Shown: positions 10,206 through 20,407 of the stretch, piece by piece | Layout of the letters: every line of letters starts with the position of its first letter | Numbering within the stretch: position 1 is the first letter of the stretch | Notes under the pieces: generated by a model | What the model was told of the DNA's origin: nothing | The model's database searches: none | The model's input: only the letters and a program-made list of their open reading frames with translations | Made by a program: the position numbers and the translations under genes | Source of the DNA: Melieria omissa | Taxonomy: Eukaryota; Arthropoda; Insecta; Diptera; Ulidiidae | Assembly: GCA_963971225.1 (NCBI GenBank) | Contig: OZ020268.1 | Location: forward strand, 52,316,404-52,380,403 | Direction of reading: 5' to 3' | Length of the DNA: 64,000 bases

Positions 10206-10219
10206 CCCACTTCTGAATT
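10203..10219 (-). promoter_or_regulatory. Primer-binding site of gypsy H (tRNA-Leu-like)
   Basis: On the minus strand, AA TTCAGAAGTGGGATG directly follows the LTR end. TCAGAAGTGGGAT recurs after the 5' LTR of gypsy D and resembles tRNA-Leu-primed sites. The gag ATG overlaps its last bases. Confidence 0.75.
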
Positions 10220-11204
10220 TGTCACCCGAGTAAATATGTGTTTCTTTATTTGTTCGTGCGCGATGCGTGCGCTGTTCGTGGCCGCTGAAACGGGAGAGAC
10301 CTTACAATCATAGTGCGGCCATTACAGTGTTATCACAGAACAAACAATATACAGAATGCGCATCTGGTGTAAAGAAAATTTTCTTCGCGGGTTCCAGCGG
10401 TACGACCCGTTTGTGGATGCGGGGGGAAGCAGTAAAGGGGATGAGAACGCACAGAGCGCGAGAGCGTGAGCTGAGAAGCTGCGACCGCGCACCACACACT
10501 GTGGTTGTTGTTGTTGGGCAACAAAGCGATCTGCCGCTTGCATGTTGGTGCTGGCTCGTGCTCGCTCTCCGCTTGCTTTTTGACAAACAAGAACAAGAAG
10601 TGGAGAGGCAGTTTCATAGAAAAATTGATTGAGCGATCGCCAAGGCACATAAGGTGGTAGCACTACGAGAAAAACCAAAATTCAATGGATTTTATAAGTT
10701 CTTTTGGTCTGCTTGTAAAATAGAAGTTGTAAAAAGTATAAATGGCTACAATGAAATATATGTGTTAAATATTGAAACAACCAAGACGCATTAAGAAAGT
10801 GATAATAAGTGGAAAACTATTGCTACAATGTTGTGCTAATTATCAAAGAATGCTGCAACTACCTATTGAATTTGCCTTGGCGGTTGCTTTGCCAAATCAA
10901 CCACTTTCAATGTGCACGAGTAAAGCCAAGCTGGCTTGCTGCGCAAGCCAGCCGCAACAACATTGCGTGTTGTTGTCGAAATGAGAATAAAGCCCAAAAA
11001 AAATCGAATCTATGCGTATACAATACATCAATTCGCGCTTACTCTCTCGGTTCCCTTTACATTTTCCTCACCTTTGTTGCTTCCCGCCCGCGTCTGAAAT
11101 GAAATCGAAAATTATTTCAGATGCGCCTTCTGTATACTGTTTATTCTGTGGTATTATCGATGGTGCCCTTCAAGTTGGCAAGCGTTGCCAATTAACAGGT
11201 GAGA
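10220..11204 (-). repeat. 5' LTR of gypsy H, interrupted
   Basis: LTR sequence occupies 10220-10326 (to 10334 with the duplication) and 11151-11204, split by the TIR element at 10335-11150. The outer end reads GAGA for GACA on the plus strand, a terminal substitution relative to the other LTR. Confidence 0.82.
10335..11150. mobile_element. Non-autonomous TIR element in gypsy H LTR
   Basis: An 816-bp insertion bounded by inverted repeats of ~32 bp, starting ACAGAACAAACAATATACAG on the left and ending ACTGTTTATTCTGTG on the right. The 8-bp duplication is GTGTTATC/GTATTATC (10327-10334, 11151-11158; one mismatch), and the uninterrupted LTR at 5518 shows the single-copy site. An 8-bp duplication fits hAT or P-type elements. 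No transposase is encoded, and the ORFs inside look fortuitous. A closely similar right-end sequence lies at about 21504-21538. Confidence 0.8.
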
Positions 11205-11473
11205 ATTGTACGAAAGTCTAGCTTATTTATATTTTTTGTTTTAATTACGGCCTATTCCGAAAACATTCGCTCAGCAGCAGCGGAGCTATGAGGTAAACTC
11301 AAAAGATTAAAAACAAATTCACATAAGTCTTTAAAACAACTTTCATTCATACCGTTATTAATGTCACAAACTTTTCCCCAAAAACTATTTATATCCATTT
11401 CACTCGACAGATTTGTATGAGATAATCTTAAAATACTCCACTGTGTCACTATTTTCTCTGGGTCGCAGTTCAC
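11205..11473 (-). pseudogene. hAT transposase C-terminal dimerisation region, inverted
   Basis: The minus-strand translation contains LLSLPHSSAAAERMFSE, the conserved C-terminal dimerisation signature of hAT transposases, and after an in-frame TAG continues AVIKTKN and then reaches the ATTG duplication beside gypsy H. The upstream residues (FWGKVCDI, DLCEFVFNLLSLP) also fit. It probably belongs to the same transposase as 4637-5410 but lies in the opposite orientation, so an internal inversion or a second fragment must be invoked. Confidence 0.72.
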
Positions 11474-11682
11474 TAAAAATGAAAATTTATTTACAAGCGG
11501 TAGAATATTTATTTCAGAACTGGATATTACTTTTTGTGGAGTTATGCGTGATAAAAATGTTCCTTATTTTTTCTACGTTTAGTATATAATGCGTACATGT
11601 ACCTAATGGTAACTAACATATGAACAAACATATGCACGTTTCAAAGATAATTTTTGTTTATTATTAATTGCCTAATGAATTT

Positions 11683-12001
11683 TGTAACCAAGGGGTTATT
11701 TATATACATATAAGTGCCATCTATTTGACATGTACAAGCATATATTAGCGCCATCTATTTGTAATAACATTGTAAACGCACCTAAGTTTAAGTCAAACCT
11801 GTGGCAGACATTGTAAACGCACCCAACTTTCAAACATGTTGTTATTGTAAAAATTATGTATAAAAGAGCGTGTCGAGCAGAAGCTCGTTCACTTTGTTCC
11901 GTTGATTGGCGACAGCAGCACGGATATAAATATATTTGGATATCAGCAAACATAAATTTAGCAAATAAAACATATCCGGTACCAACACGGGAAATTCTAC
12001 A
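11683..12001 (+). repeat. 5' LTR of gypsy F
   Basis: A 319-bp direct repeat of 16633-16951. TATAAAAG (near 11859) is a good promoter TATA box within it, and AATAAA lies near 11965. Confidence 0.88.
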
Positions 12002-12020
12002 TTGGCGCCCAACTGCGTGG
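12001..12020 (+). promoter_or_regulatory. Primer-binding site of gypsy F
   Basis: ATTGGCGCCCAACTGCGTGG abuts the 5' LTR. The TGGCGCCCAAC core is shared with other gypsy primer sites. The exact tRNA was not determined. Confidence 0.7.
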
Positions 12021-12193
12021 CCGAATTCTGACGACATATTTGTGGATTGTGGATTAAACGATTTCTTACATCGTGGCATTTCAAGCAGTTTTTCGGAATT
12101 TTAGCCGATTTGCATAAACTTTTACGCCTAAAAAGTAAAATCGTGGCTGAAGATCGCTCTGATACACGTCGCGTGACACGTGCGAAAAGCAAG

Positions 12194-15100
12194 ATGTCGA
12201 CGCCAACGCCGACATCAGCGTCGGAACAACAACAACAAAGCATGTTAGGTCTCAGCAGCGAACAGTTTGAGAAGCTCATGAAAGTAGTGGCAGCATGTAA
12301 CGTAAGGGCTGGTTCGTTCGCCAGTTGCACTGCCCGCTACAATGGAGTGCGTGATCCCTCAAAAGTGGAAGAGTTCATCTCGGCGATTACCACATTTAAG
12401 GCAGTGGAAAAGATCAGCGATGCTGATGCTGTCAGTGGCATGCCCATGCTTTTGGAGGGTGATGCGGCGGAGTGGTGGCGTAGCGTGAAGGGTAAAGCTG
12501 AAAATTTTGAATGTGTAATCAAAATGCTGCGTGATTCTTTTGCACCACCAAAGCCTGCCTGGCGGGTGTACATGGAAATCTTCGAGGCAAAGCAGCAGAA
12601 AAATGAAGCAACAGACTCGTTTATTCGGAAAAAGCGCGCTCTGTTCGCGCAGTTAGGTAACATGCCATCCGAAGGCGAGCAAATTGATATTGTATTTGGA
12701 ATGTTACACGCTCAAATACGGGACAGGGTGTACCGACACAAGTTAAAGTCATTTGACGAACTGCTTATCGATGCTCGTGAAGCCGAGCATTGCATTCGGG
12801 AGCGTGCGAAGCCAGGTGCCGACGAAAGCGCGGGCGAAGACCGCCGCTGTAATTTCTGCCGAAAGAAAGGTCATACCGCAGACAAATGCTTCAAAAAACA
12901 GGCAGAAAGTGCGCAAGGAATTACTGCGGTGAGACCTGCTCCAACGACAGAAAGCAAACCGAAACTTGCCTGTTATGGTTGCAACGCTCCTGGAGTTACT
13001 CGTGCCAATTGCGGTAATTGCAGTAAGAAGACGGCTCCGTCGCCTACAATTGTTAATTTAAATTCGGTGGCAACGCGCATGATGGGATGTGATATTCCGC
13101 TCGTCAATATTAAAATATTTGGCGACAACGGGCAGGCATACATCGATACGGGAGCGCGCACTAGTGTTGCCAGTGCGAACTTGAAACGGGTAATGGACGC
13201 TAAAGGATGCCAGTACCAGCAAGTAGAATGCGAAGTCATGCTTGCGGACGGCAGTGCATGCGTACAAAAATGTCTTTGCACTATATGCAAAGTGGTTGTT
13301 GGTGGAAGATGCCTGAATATCCGGTTTATGGTACTTCCTAACGCTGTCAGCAATCGCACATTGATCGGTGCTGATTTTCTTGAGCAAGCTGGTATTGTTT
13401 TGAATATGGGGCAACGCTACTGGTATTTCGAAAGCAATCCTGCTCAGAAATTTGACTTTGCACAAACATTGCCGCTCAAAGAGAATTTACCTTTCGCAAC
13501 TGAAGCTACAAATGGCCAAGAGAAGCGGAAGCCAGACGAAGCTGCAACCAATGCAGCAAAACAAAATCGGCCTAACAACCATCTGTCCGATTTCGAGTAT
13601 TTTGGCCCCGAAATTAACAGAAAGAACGACTATTCGCCGCATAGCATTCAAGCTATCTTTCGGGATGCTGTACCGCTGCAAATGAGCACTCCGCAACGTA
13701 AAGACGACCGTCGTTTGTTCGGAGGTGCTTTCTACAACCCGAAAGCGTATATTGACGAAGTGTTCACTCCATTATTTGCTTTCGATTTCAAAATATTAAA
13801 GCCAAGTGATGCTACTCAATTGAGTTTAAAGCAACGCGCGCAATTAGATGACGTTTTATACGTACATTTTCATGTATTTGGCGAAATCGGTGAATCTACA
13901 CCTTATGCTTTGCATAAAATAGATACTGGCACCCATGCTCCAATTTTTACGTCACCATACAGGCTGTCCTTTGCAAAGATTCGAGAGTTGAAGCAAGAAA
14001 TTGAGGGCATGCTAGATAAAGATGTTATTGAAGAATGCGAGTCTGCGTGGGCTTCACCAATAGTTATGGTGTCCAAAAGGGACGGTGGCGTACGTGTGTG
14101 TGTTGATTTTAGAAAAATCAACGCAATCACAAAACCAGATCGATATCCGCTGCCGAGGATGGATGTCTTATTGCATGCTGCGAAGAGCACAAACTTCATG
14201 ACTACGCTTGACCTACGAAGTGGGTACTATCAAGTAGAGGTAGCGGAAGAAGATCGCGACAAAACCTGTCTCATCACACCGTTAGGGACATTTCGTTTTA
14301 AAAGAATGCCTTTCGGACTTCGGAACGCGCCAGCAACATTTCAGCGCCTGATTGATAGGTTCAAAGCAGGTTTACCGAATCGTAATCTATTGGCGTACCT
14401 CGACGACCTCATTATCTGCTCTCCATCATTTTCGCAACATTTGGAAGACATAGATGACGTATTCAAGAGACTTAATGCATTCAAATTAAGAGTTAACAGC
14501 TCCAAATGTCACTTTTGCTGCTCAAGTGTGAAGTTCCTAGGGCATATCCTTACCCCTTCAGGAATTGACGTCGATCCTGCAAAAACTGAAGCTGTAAGGC
14601 AGCGCCAGAATCCGCGTAATGTGAAGGAGCTAATTTCTTTCATTCAAACTTGTTCCTGGTACAGAAGATTTATAGAACATTATGCCGAAGTTGCGAAACC
14701 GTTGACTGATTTAACCAAAAAGAACGCCGAATGGACATGGGGCGAGCAGCAGTAGAGGGCATTCGATACGCTGAAGAATCTACTTACATCTGCACCAATC
14801 TTGAAACAGGCGCAAGACCACATGCCTTACATTTTTAAAACGGACACTAGTGCGTACGCCCTCGGAGCAGTTTTACTCCAGGGGGAGGGAGAGAATGAAC
14901 CCCCAATAGAATATGCCAGTCGCCTATTAAATGCTGCGGAGAGGAATTACTCAACCACAGAACGAGAAGCGCTAGCCATTGTGTGGGCTTGCAATAAATT
15001 TCGTGGCTACATAGAAGGTGAAGACATTATTCTTTTGACTGATCATCAGCCGTTAAAGTGGTTACTAACGGTCAAATCGCCATCAGGCCGTCTAGCACGA

Positions 15101-16582
15101 TGGGCTCTGCAAATTCAGCAGTACAATTTTAAAATTGAATACACCCCTGGCAAGTCCAATGCCATTGCAGACATGTTGTCACGCCCGCCTTGTGCTGAAG
15201 CGGTTCACATCAACTGTATTTGTTCATTCCAAATTGACTTGCCAAGAAAAAGTACTAATGAAATCCGCAATGAACAGCTGAAAGATGAGTACATAAACAA
15301 AATCATCACATCCTTAGAGAATCAGGACGAAAATATCACTCGTTGGATTGATAGAGGCTATATTATAAATGATGGTGTTTTATATTGTTATGGAACGGAT
15401 GAAGATGAAGATGCCAGATTGGTCGTTCCTGAACACGAACGCGCTGGCATACTAAAAGCATACCATGATGACAGCACTGCCGGCGACTATGGCGCCGAAC
15501 GAACTATTGCGCGTATAGCCACCAGATACTATTAGCCGGGAATGCGTGCACAAATTTCAAAATACGTTAAAGGTTGCATTCATTGCCAACGCTTTAAACC
15601 CTCTAATACAAAGCCAATAGGTCTTATGCAAACGACGAGCAGCAAACAGAGGTTTGAGGTAGTTGCAATCGATCTATTTGGCCCTTTGCCACAAACGGCA
15701 GAAGGTCATCAATGGATTTTGATAGCAGAAGACGTTGCCAGCCGCTGGATTGAACTCTTTCCACTTCACGAAGCCACAGCGGAAATATGTTCAAAGGTCC
15801 TCATCGAAAAAGTGTTTTTCCAATATGGCATTCCTCGCCGCCTTAAGTCAGACAACGGAGTTCAATTCATATCAGCAATAATGAAAATGATTACCTATTG
15901 CTTAGACATTCAACAACAATTCACACCCGTTTATCACCCCGAAGCTAATCCTGTAGAGCGCAAAAATCGGGATATGAAAGCACAGCTGGCTATCTTGGTT
16001 CAGGACCATCATGCCACATGGAGCCAAAACTTAGCAGCAATTGGTTTCGCTATGAATTCCGCGAAGTGCCAAAGTACGGGTTTCACTGCTGCGTTCCTTA
16101 TATTTGGCAGGGAACTGCGCACCATGGATGATGTTAAACACGACGTCAAGGTTATAGTGGAAAGCGAAAATTTCATTCCAAATATTTCTCCATATCTGCA
16201 AAGCCTTGCATCAACCTTTCAAGATGCAAAGGAAACGGAACAACGTCTCCAAGACAAAAACAAAAGTTATGCTGATCAGCGTAGACAGCCGCAACCAAAC
16301 TTCGAAGTTGGTACTGAAGTGTTCGTTACGTCACATGTACTTAGCCAAACATCAAAGGGTATCACAGCGAAGTTCGTCCCAAAAAGAGATGGACCGTATG
16401 TCATCACCCGGAAGCTGGGGTCATCATCATACGAAGTAGCAGCACCTACCAATATCCAGATGCCTTTGGGGACTTACCACGCCTCATCGTTAACTTTGTA
16501 CAGAGGTACAAATACGGAAGTGACACCTGTTCCTGTACATCCCATAAGAAAGAGAGGAAGACCGAGGAAGCATGTGAAGTAG
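12194..16582 (+). pseudogene. gag-pol: Gypsy F gag-pol with two nonsense codons
   Basis: The frame from ATG 12194 encodes about 1462 residues: capsid (~50-210), zinc knuckle CNFCRKKGHTADKC (~220) and a second Cys cluster, protease YIDTGA (Asp ~318), RT with YLDDLIICS (Tyr ~735), RNase H with KTDTSA, and integrase. The integrase has an H2C2 zinc region ending CIHCQ, then Asp ~1160 (AIDLFGP), Asp ~1220 (KSDNG) and Glu ~1255 (NPVERKN), a GPYVI module and an AT-hook-like end RKRGRPRK. TAG codons at 14753-14755 (in the RNase H linker) and 15533-15535 (before integrase, where Trp is usual) break it in an otherwise single frame. I chose ATG 12194 over the upstream non-ATG extension. Confidence 0.88.
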
Positions 16583-16632
16583 ACCTTGTTGACGAACGCT
16601 CGGGGCGACGCTTGTCCGTCAAAGGGGGAGAC

Positions 16633-16951
16633 TGTAACCAAGGGGTTATTTATATACATATAAGTGCCATCTATTTGACATGTACAAGCATATATTAGCG
16701 CCATCTATTTGTAATAACATTGTAAACGCACCTAAGTTTAAGTCAAACCTGTGGCAGACATTGTAAACGCACCCAACTTTCAAACATGTTGTTATTGTAA
16801 AAATTATGTATAAAAGAGCGTGTCGAGCAGAAGCTCGTTCACTTTGTTCCGGTGATTGGCGACAGCAGCACGGATATAAATATATTTGGATATCAGCAAA
16901 CATAAATTTAGCAAATAAAACATATCCGGTACCAACACGGGAAATTCTACA
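16633..16951 (+). repeat. 3' LTR of gypsy F
   Basis: A 319-bp copy of the 5' LTR with one observed substitution, followed by the ATTT duplication at 16952-16955. Confidence 0.88.
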
Positions 16952-17096
16952 ATTTTTTATTTTTTTGCAATGAATGTATATGTTAAACTATGTAAATAAA
17001 CAAATGTTGATCTCAGAATTTGAAAACTATGTTGGTAGAATTTTTAAAGGATTTTGGTAGATAATAATTTTTTGGAACGACAACACTGGTCGCAAG

Positions 17097-17497
17097 CAAT
17101 CGTGGACGGCGAAGGCTGGCCGATTGTGCGCGTGCGTAGAAAGTTATTTTAAACTAACTAACTTTTGTAAAACTCTTATAGTTTAGGAATCTACAAATAA
17201 AAGGAAATCTTTCTACATTATTAAATAATCAATTAGCAACTACAATGCCACAAAATTATTTTTACGGATTGTATAATCTTTTACTCGACACGATTGTATC
17301 ATTTCGTCCAATTTTTCAAAAATTGCCCAGAGCCTACAATCACATGGGATTATTTTTAAAGTAATCTAGACAATATAAAGTTTCCATTAAGAAGAGAATT
17401 TCTGACTGAATCAGTTAAATTTGTCGATCGCGACGATGGTATTAGTTTTTGTCAAAATGTAATGAATTCATTATAGCCTCGAAATAAGATGTATGCA
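17097..17497. other. Unassigned AT-rich interval right of hAT1
   Basis: Together with 2906-3042 this is the sequence into which hAT1 inserted. A short block resembling GTGGAC...GGCTGGCC appears on both sides (3008-3029 and 17102-17127). I see no ORF of note, RNA gene or repeat structure, and cannot say whether it is host DNA or an eroded element. Confidence 0.4.
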
Positions 17498-17883
17498 AGT
17501 TAAGGCACGTTGTCACAGCGTGACAATTTTGGCCACGTCGTCACAACGTGACACTAACCTCGTAACCTAACACTCAATTTCAATGTCGCGAAGTCCCAAC
17601 GTATTCCCACGGGAGCGCTTGCGCTAAGTCAGCAAATCTGAAACGACAAGATGACTAGCGACAAGTGGAGTTGTAGGCTTCTTTCTGTAAAAATTAATTC
17701 AGTGGTTCACCGCACCTCAATTGTAACAGTCGCAACCTCCATAGGAGGGTAATAAAGTAAAAGACAATTTGGAAGAAAATAAAGAAAAAGTTACCATAAA
17801 TAAAGAACAAGTTAATTCTAAAGTAAAAGACAATTTGGAAGAAAATAAAGAAAAAGTTACCATAAATAAAGAACAAGTTAATT
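17498..17883 (+). repeat. Solo LTR of an errantivirus related to element C
   Basis: It starts AGTTAAGGCACGTTGTCACA, ends AAGTTAATT, and is flanked by TGCA on both sides (17494-17497, 17884-17887). It is clearly similar to the 373-bp LTRs of errantivirus C but diverged, and carries an internal tandem duplication of about 66 bp (17754-17883) not seen in C. An intact duplication around a lone LTR indicates LTR-LTR recombination after insertion. Confidence 0.88.
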
Positions 17884-18064
17884 TGCACATTACAGTACAT
17901 ACTATATTGTAATTGTACTTTTCACAAACAATTTAATAAATTTCAAAAACATTACCATGTTCCCTCTTGTTGCCTACCCCCCGCATCATGAAGTTGGGCT
18001 GCGATATCAGCACCCGCATTCAAATTTTGGCTTGTACGTGATGCACACTTTTATGTTCTATACT

Positions 18065-18172
18065 TGGTTAGCCGATGGTTAACCATTCAGCATTGGTTGG
18101 TTAACAATTGGTTAACCAGAGACTGTGAAATCGAAAAAGGGCAGTCAACCATCGGTTAATGGTTAACCAACC
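18065..18172. repeat. Imperfect fold-back motif
   Basis: Words built on GGTTAACC recur in both orientations: GGTTAGCCGATGGTTAACC near 18065 against the complement of GTCAACCATCGGTTAATGG near 18144, and GGTTGGTTAAC (~18096) against GTTAACCAACC (~18161). It could form a hairpin of ~100 nt. No known element is recognised. The flanking stretches 17884-18064 and 18483-18748 hold nothing else I can name. Confidence 0.45.
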
Positions 18173-18482
18173 AAATACAGCAAAAATGGCATATGGTGAA
18201 TGGTTAACTCCCCACCTCAGTTCACTGAAACATGAGGCACAAGAAAACTACATTCGTAAGCGGTTAGACGAAATTGGGGGAGAAGTTTATGACCAGAGGC
18301 CCTTAGAGTGTAAAGAGGATGTGGACGATAATCTATATGATGTAACCGCCGCCGACTCTGATGTAGAGCAAACATTCTATCAAGTGAAAGCTAAGATAGC
18401 AACTTTAAATCAAAAAAAAAAAAATAACTTCAACGACCCGTATCAAGTACCCATTCCTTACAGAACTCTAGAAACAACTTAA
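18159..18482 (+). CDS. Unrecognised small ORF
   Basis: This is a 107-codon plus-strand frame. If the ATG at ~18186 is used, the product is ~98 residues, acidic in the middle (DVDDNLYDVTAADSD) and Lys-rich after (ATLNQKKKNN). No family was recognised. It is bounded by a fold-back motif upstream and LINE sequence downstream. It may be a short piece of an older element's Gag or a chance frame. There is no signal peptide, membrane segment or cysteine pattern. Confidence 0.25.
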   Translation: MVNQPNTAKMAYGEWLTPHLSSLKHEAQENYIRKRLDEIGGEVYDQRPLECKEDVDDNLYDVTAADSDVEQTFYQVKAKIATLNQKKKNNFNDPYQVPIPYRTLETT

Positions 18483-18748
18483 GAAATCAATGAGCAATTT
18501 TAAACCAAAATGCAACAATATTAACAAAACAAATTACGAGTACACATTCTCCGTCAGGTTGCCAGCACTGCACGACCTTCGAGAAGAAATTTCTGGCGCA
18601 AAATTCGATTTCAAAAATAAAAATAAAACAAAAAACAATTTTCTGTGTCTTAAAAAGCGGGTGTAACTTTGGATTCATTTAACTTCAATTTTAAACCACC
18701 AATTGTTATTTAAAGCGGATTAAGAAGGCTAACCAGGAGTCCGGCGTG

Positions 18749-19013
18749 AAAAGAGCTGGAGGCTAAAGGGCAGGGACGCCCTGAAGCCGGAAAGTTCAGG
18801 GACGAACGGAGCCGCAGCAGTTCGGCTTCAAGACAGGCTAAACGTAAGAAACATAACGAAGGAGAGAATGTAAGTGAACATTTTGAAAAACTTACATATA
18901 ACAAGAGCCACAAAGGCCCCTTCATCGTGTATACGGATACATTTTTAAGTCATTTAAATTTATTTATTTACAATTGTTTCATAGTCTGTAAGGTTGCGAA
19001 TACTCTAGACTGA
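18749..19013 (+). pseudogene. LINE ORF1, N-terminal piece
   Basis: After an in-frame TGA near 18746 a plus-strand frame runs 88 codons, basic and Ser/Arg-rich first (ERSRSSSASRQAKRKK), then SHKGPFIVYTD, a segment typical of the start of the folded part of I/jockey-type ORF1 nucleic-acid-binding proteins. It decays into low-complexity codons before the TGA at 19011-19013, just left of hAT2. The logical continuation is at 24400. No convincing start ATG is visible, so this is a remnant. Confidence 0.5.
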
Positions 19014-19025
19014 ATAAACATAAAC

Positions 19026-19891
19026 CAGGGACCGGAAATAACAGTTATTTATGAAAACTATATTTAAAAAATCTACTATGAAGGAAAAGTCATACAAATA
19101 AATTAAATATACCAACACATTTCTTTTCGTGTCAAGAATCAAATTTGGCAATAAACTTTTATTATGTAATTTTTACGGAAATATCAAAAAATAAGAATTA
19201 TTTTTTATTTATATTTTAAAAATCCTTTGATAACAATTATTTTTGATTTTTTTCTTATTAGTCCATAAGTAACTGTTTTCTTTCAATTTTTATTTTAGTT
19301 GTCCTATAATAACAGTTATTGGTGACTTTTATTTAAATAAGTCGTAATAAAAATCATTCATTGACTTTTATTTATAAAAGTCACCAATAAAAATCATTCG
19401 GTGACTTTTATTTTTTAAGTCATCAATAAAAATCATTCAATGATTTTTATTTATAAAAGTCATCAATAAAAATCATTCGATGACTTTTATTTTTTAGGTC
19501 ATCAATAAAAATCATTCAATGACTTTTATTTATAAAAGTCATCAATAAAAATCATTAAATGACTTTTATTTATAAAAGTCATCAATAAAAATCATTCAAT
19601 GACTTTTATTTTTTAAGTCATTAATAAAAATCATTCAATGACTTTTATTTATAAAAGTCATCAATAAAAATCATTCAATGACTTTTATTTTTTAAGTCAT
19701 TAATAAAAATCACTCAATGACTTTTATTTATAAAAGTCATCAATATAAATCATTCAATGACTTTTATTTATAAAAGTCATCAATAAAAATCATTCAATGA
19801 CTTTTATTTTTTAAGTTGCAATATAAAAGTCATTTTCATTAATCGCAGTACTGGATTCATTAAATATCAAAATATATATATATTCTTGATC
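19026..19891. repeat. Left terminal inverted repeat of hAT2
   Basis: An 866-bp arm: a unique outer ~300 bp, then from about 19320 to 19820 roughly twelve ~40-bp units of the type GACTTTTATTTATAAAAGTC plus ATCAATAAAAATCATTCAAT. Two spacer versions alternate (TTTATAAAAG and TTTTTTAAG). The first half of many units is itself a palindrome. The inner edge is ATATATTCTTGATC at 19891. Confidence 0.88.
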
Positions 19892-20407
19892 GATTCAATA
19901 AGATCTGAATTGACAGTTCTATTTTCTGGAAGAATCATAAATTTTGCATGCATTTGTGCATAATTTATTGAAACAACAACAACATTCATTAGTTCTTCCG
20001 CATTGATAACTTCGTTGATGGACTGTAGATGACGATTACAACAACTATATTTGATTTGCATTGCGTTACAACACCCAACTTACTGCCCTACAACAACCAC
20101 TCACGCACTTGTTGGATAGCACAGTTTAGCTCAAACCTATGCACACAGATGCAAATGTTTCGCAATATTTTGCAAAAAGCGAAATGGTTGAGCGATGTTG
20201 CGTGGGTGGTTTGAGTTATTCGGAGCAGCATTGATCGTTTAGGAAGCGAAAGAAAGCAGTTCAAACTTAATTATGTTCATTCAAGTGTCATATGTCCGTA
20301 TGCAAACATCTCAGTGTGACGACGACGCGACGGAACGAATTTTACAAACCGAAAATTTTAAAATCAGAGAATCGTAGTGAAGTTGAAGTAGTGAAGTGAC
20401 TTTTAAA

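Larger units (their letters stand above)
5411..11204 (-). mobile_element. Gypsy element H (Ty3/gypsy, tRNA-Leu-primed), minus strand
   Basis: A complete minus-strand LTR retrotransposon flanked by the 4-bp duplication ATTG (5407-5410 and 11205-11208). LTRs run TGTCACC...GGTGACA. The left copy (5411-5571) is uninterrupted. The right copy (10220-11204) carries an 816-bp TIR element. Without that insertion H is about 5.0 kb. It is the only LTR element here on the minus strand. The gag-pol order (SAP-like domain, zinc knuckles, PR, RT, RNase H, integrase) matches gypsy D, so the two are related lineages. Confidence 0.88.
11683..16951 (+). mobile_element. Gypsy element F
   Basis: A 5269-bp LTR retrotransposon with 319-bp LTRs (11683-12001 and 16633-16951) flanked by ATTT on both sides, inserted in hAT1. 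The LTRs start TGTAACC and end TCTACA. I saw one difference between them (near 11892 and 16842). A polypurine tract AAAGGGGGAG (16621-16630) precedes the 3' LTR. One long gag-pol frame is interrupted by two in-frame TAG codons. Confidence 0.9.
3051..17088. mobile_element. hAT1: hAT transposon stretched by nested insertions
   Basis: Terminal inverted repeats begin CAGTGTTGCCGTT at 3051 and, on the other strand from 17088, CAGTGTTGTCGTT. Both ends are flanked by the identical 8-bp target duplication GTCGCAAG (3043-3050 and 17089-17096), which is diagnostic for hAT elements. Removing the nested insertions (3426-4544, 5411-11204 and 11683-16951, plus their duplications) leaves only about 1.85 kb. 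The element is therefore internally deleted and non-autonomous. It keeps an N-terminal transposase piece on the plus strand and a C-terminal piece on the minus strand. The remaining stretch 11474-11682 is AT-rich with nothing recognisable. Confidence 0.88.

Noticed and set aside
10267..10632. ORFs of about 90-120 codons on both strands in the TIR element
   Set aside because: They overlap on opposite strands, cross the LTR/insertion boundary and show no domain. The element is non-autonomous.
19320..19820. Regular ~40-bp repeats that could suggest a CRISPR array or satellite
   Set aside because: There are no unique spacers, the units mirror those at 23755-24165 in inverted orientation, and both arrays sit inside the TIRs of a hAT element with its own duplication.
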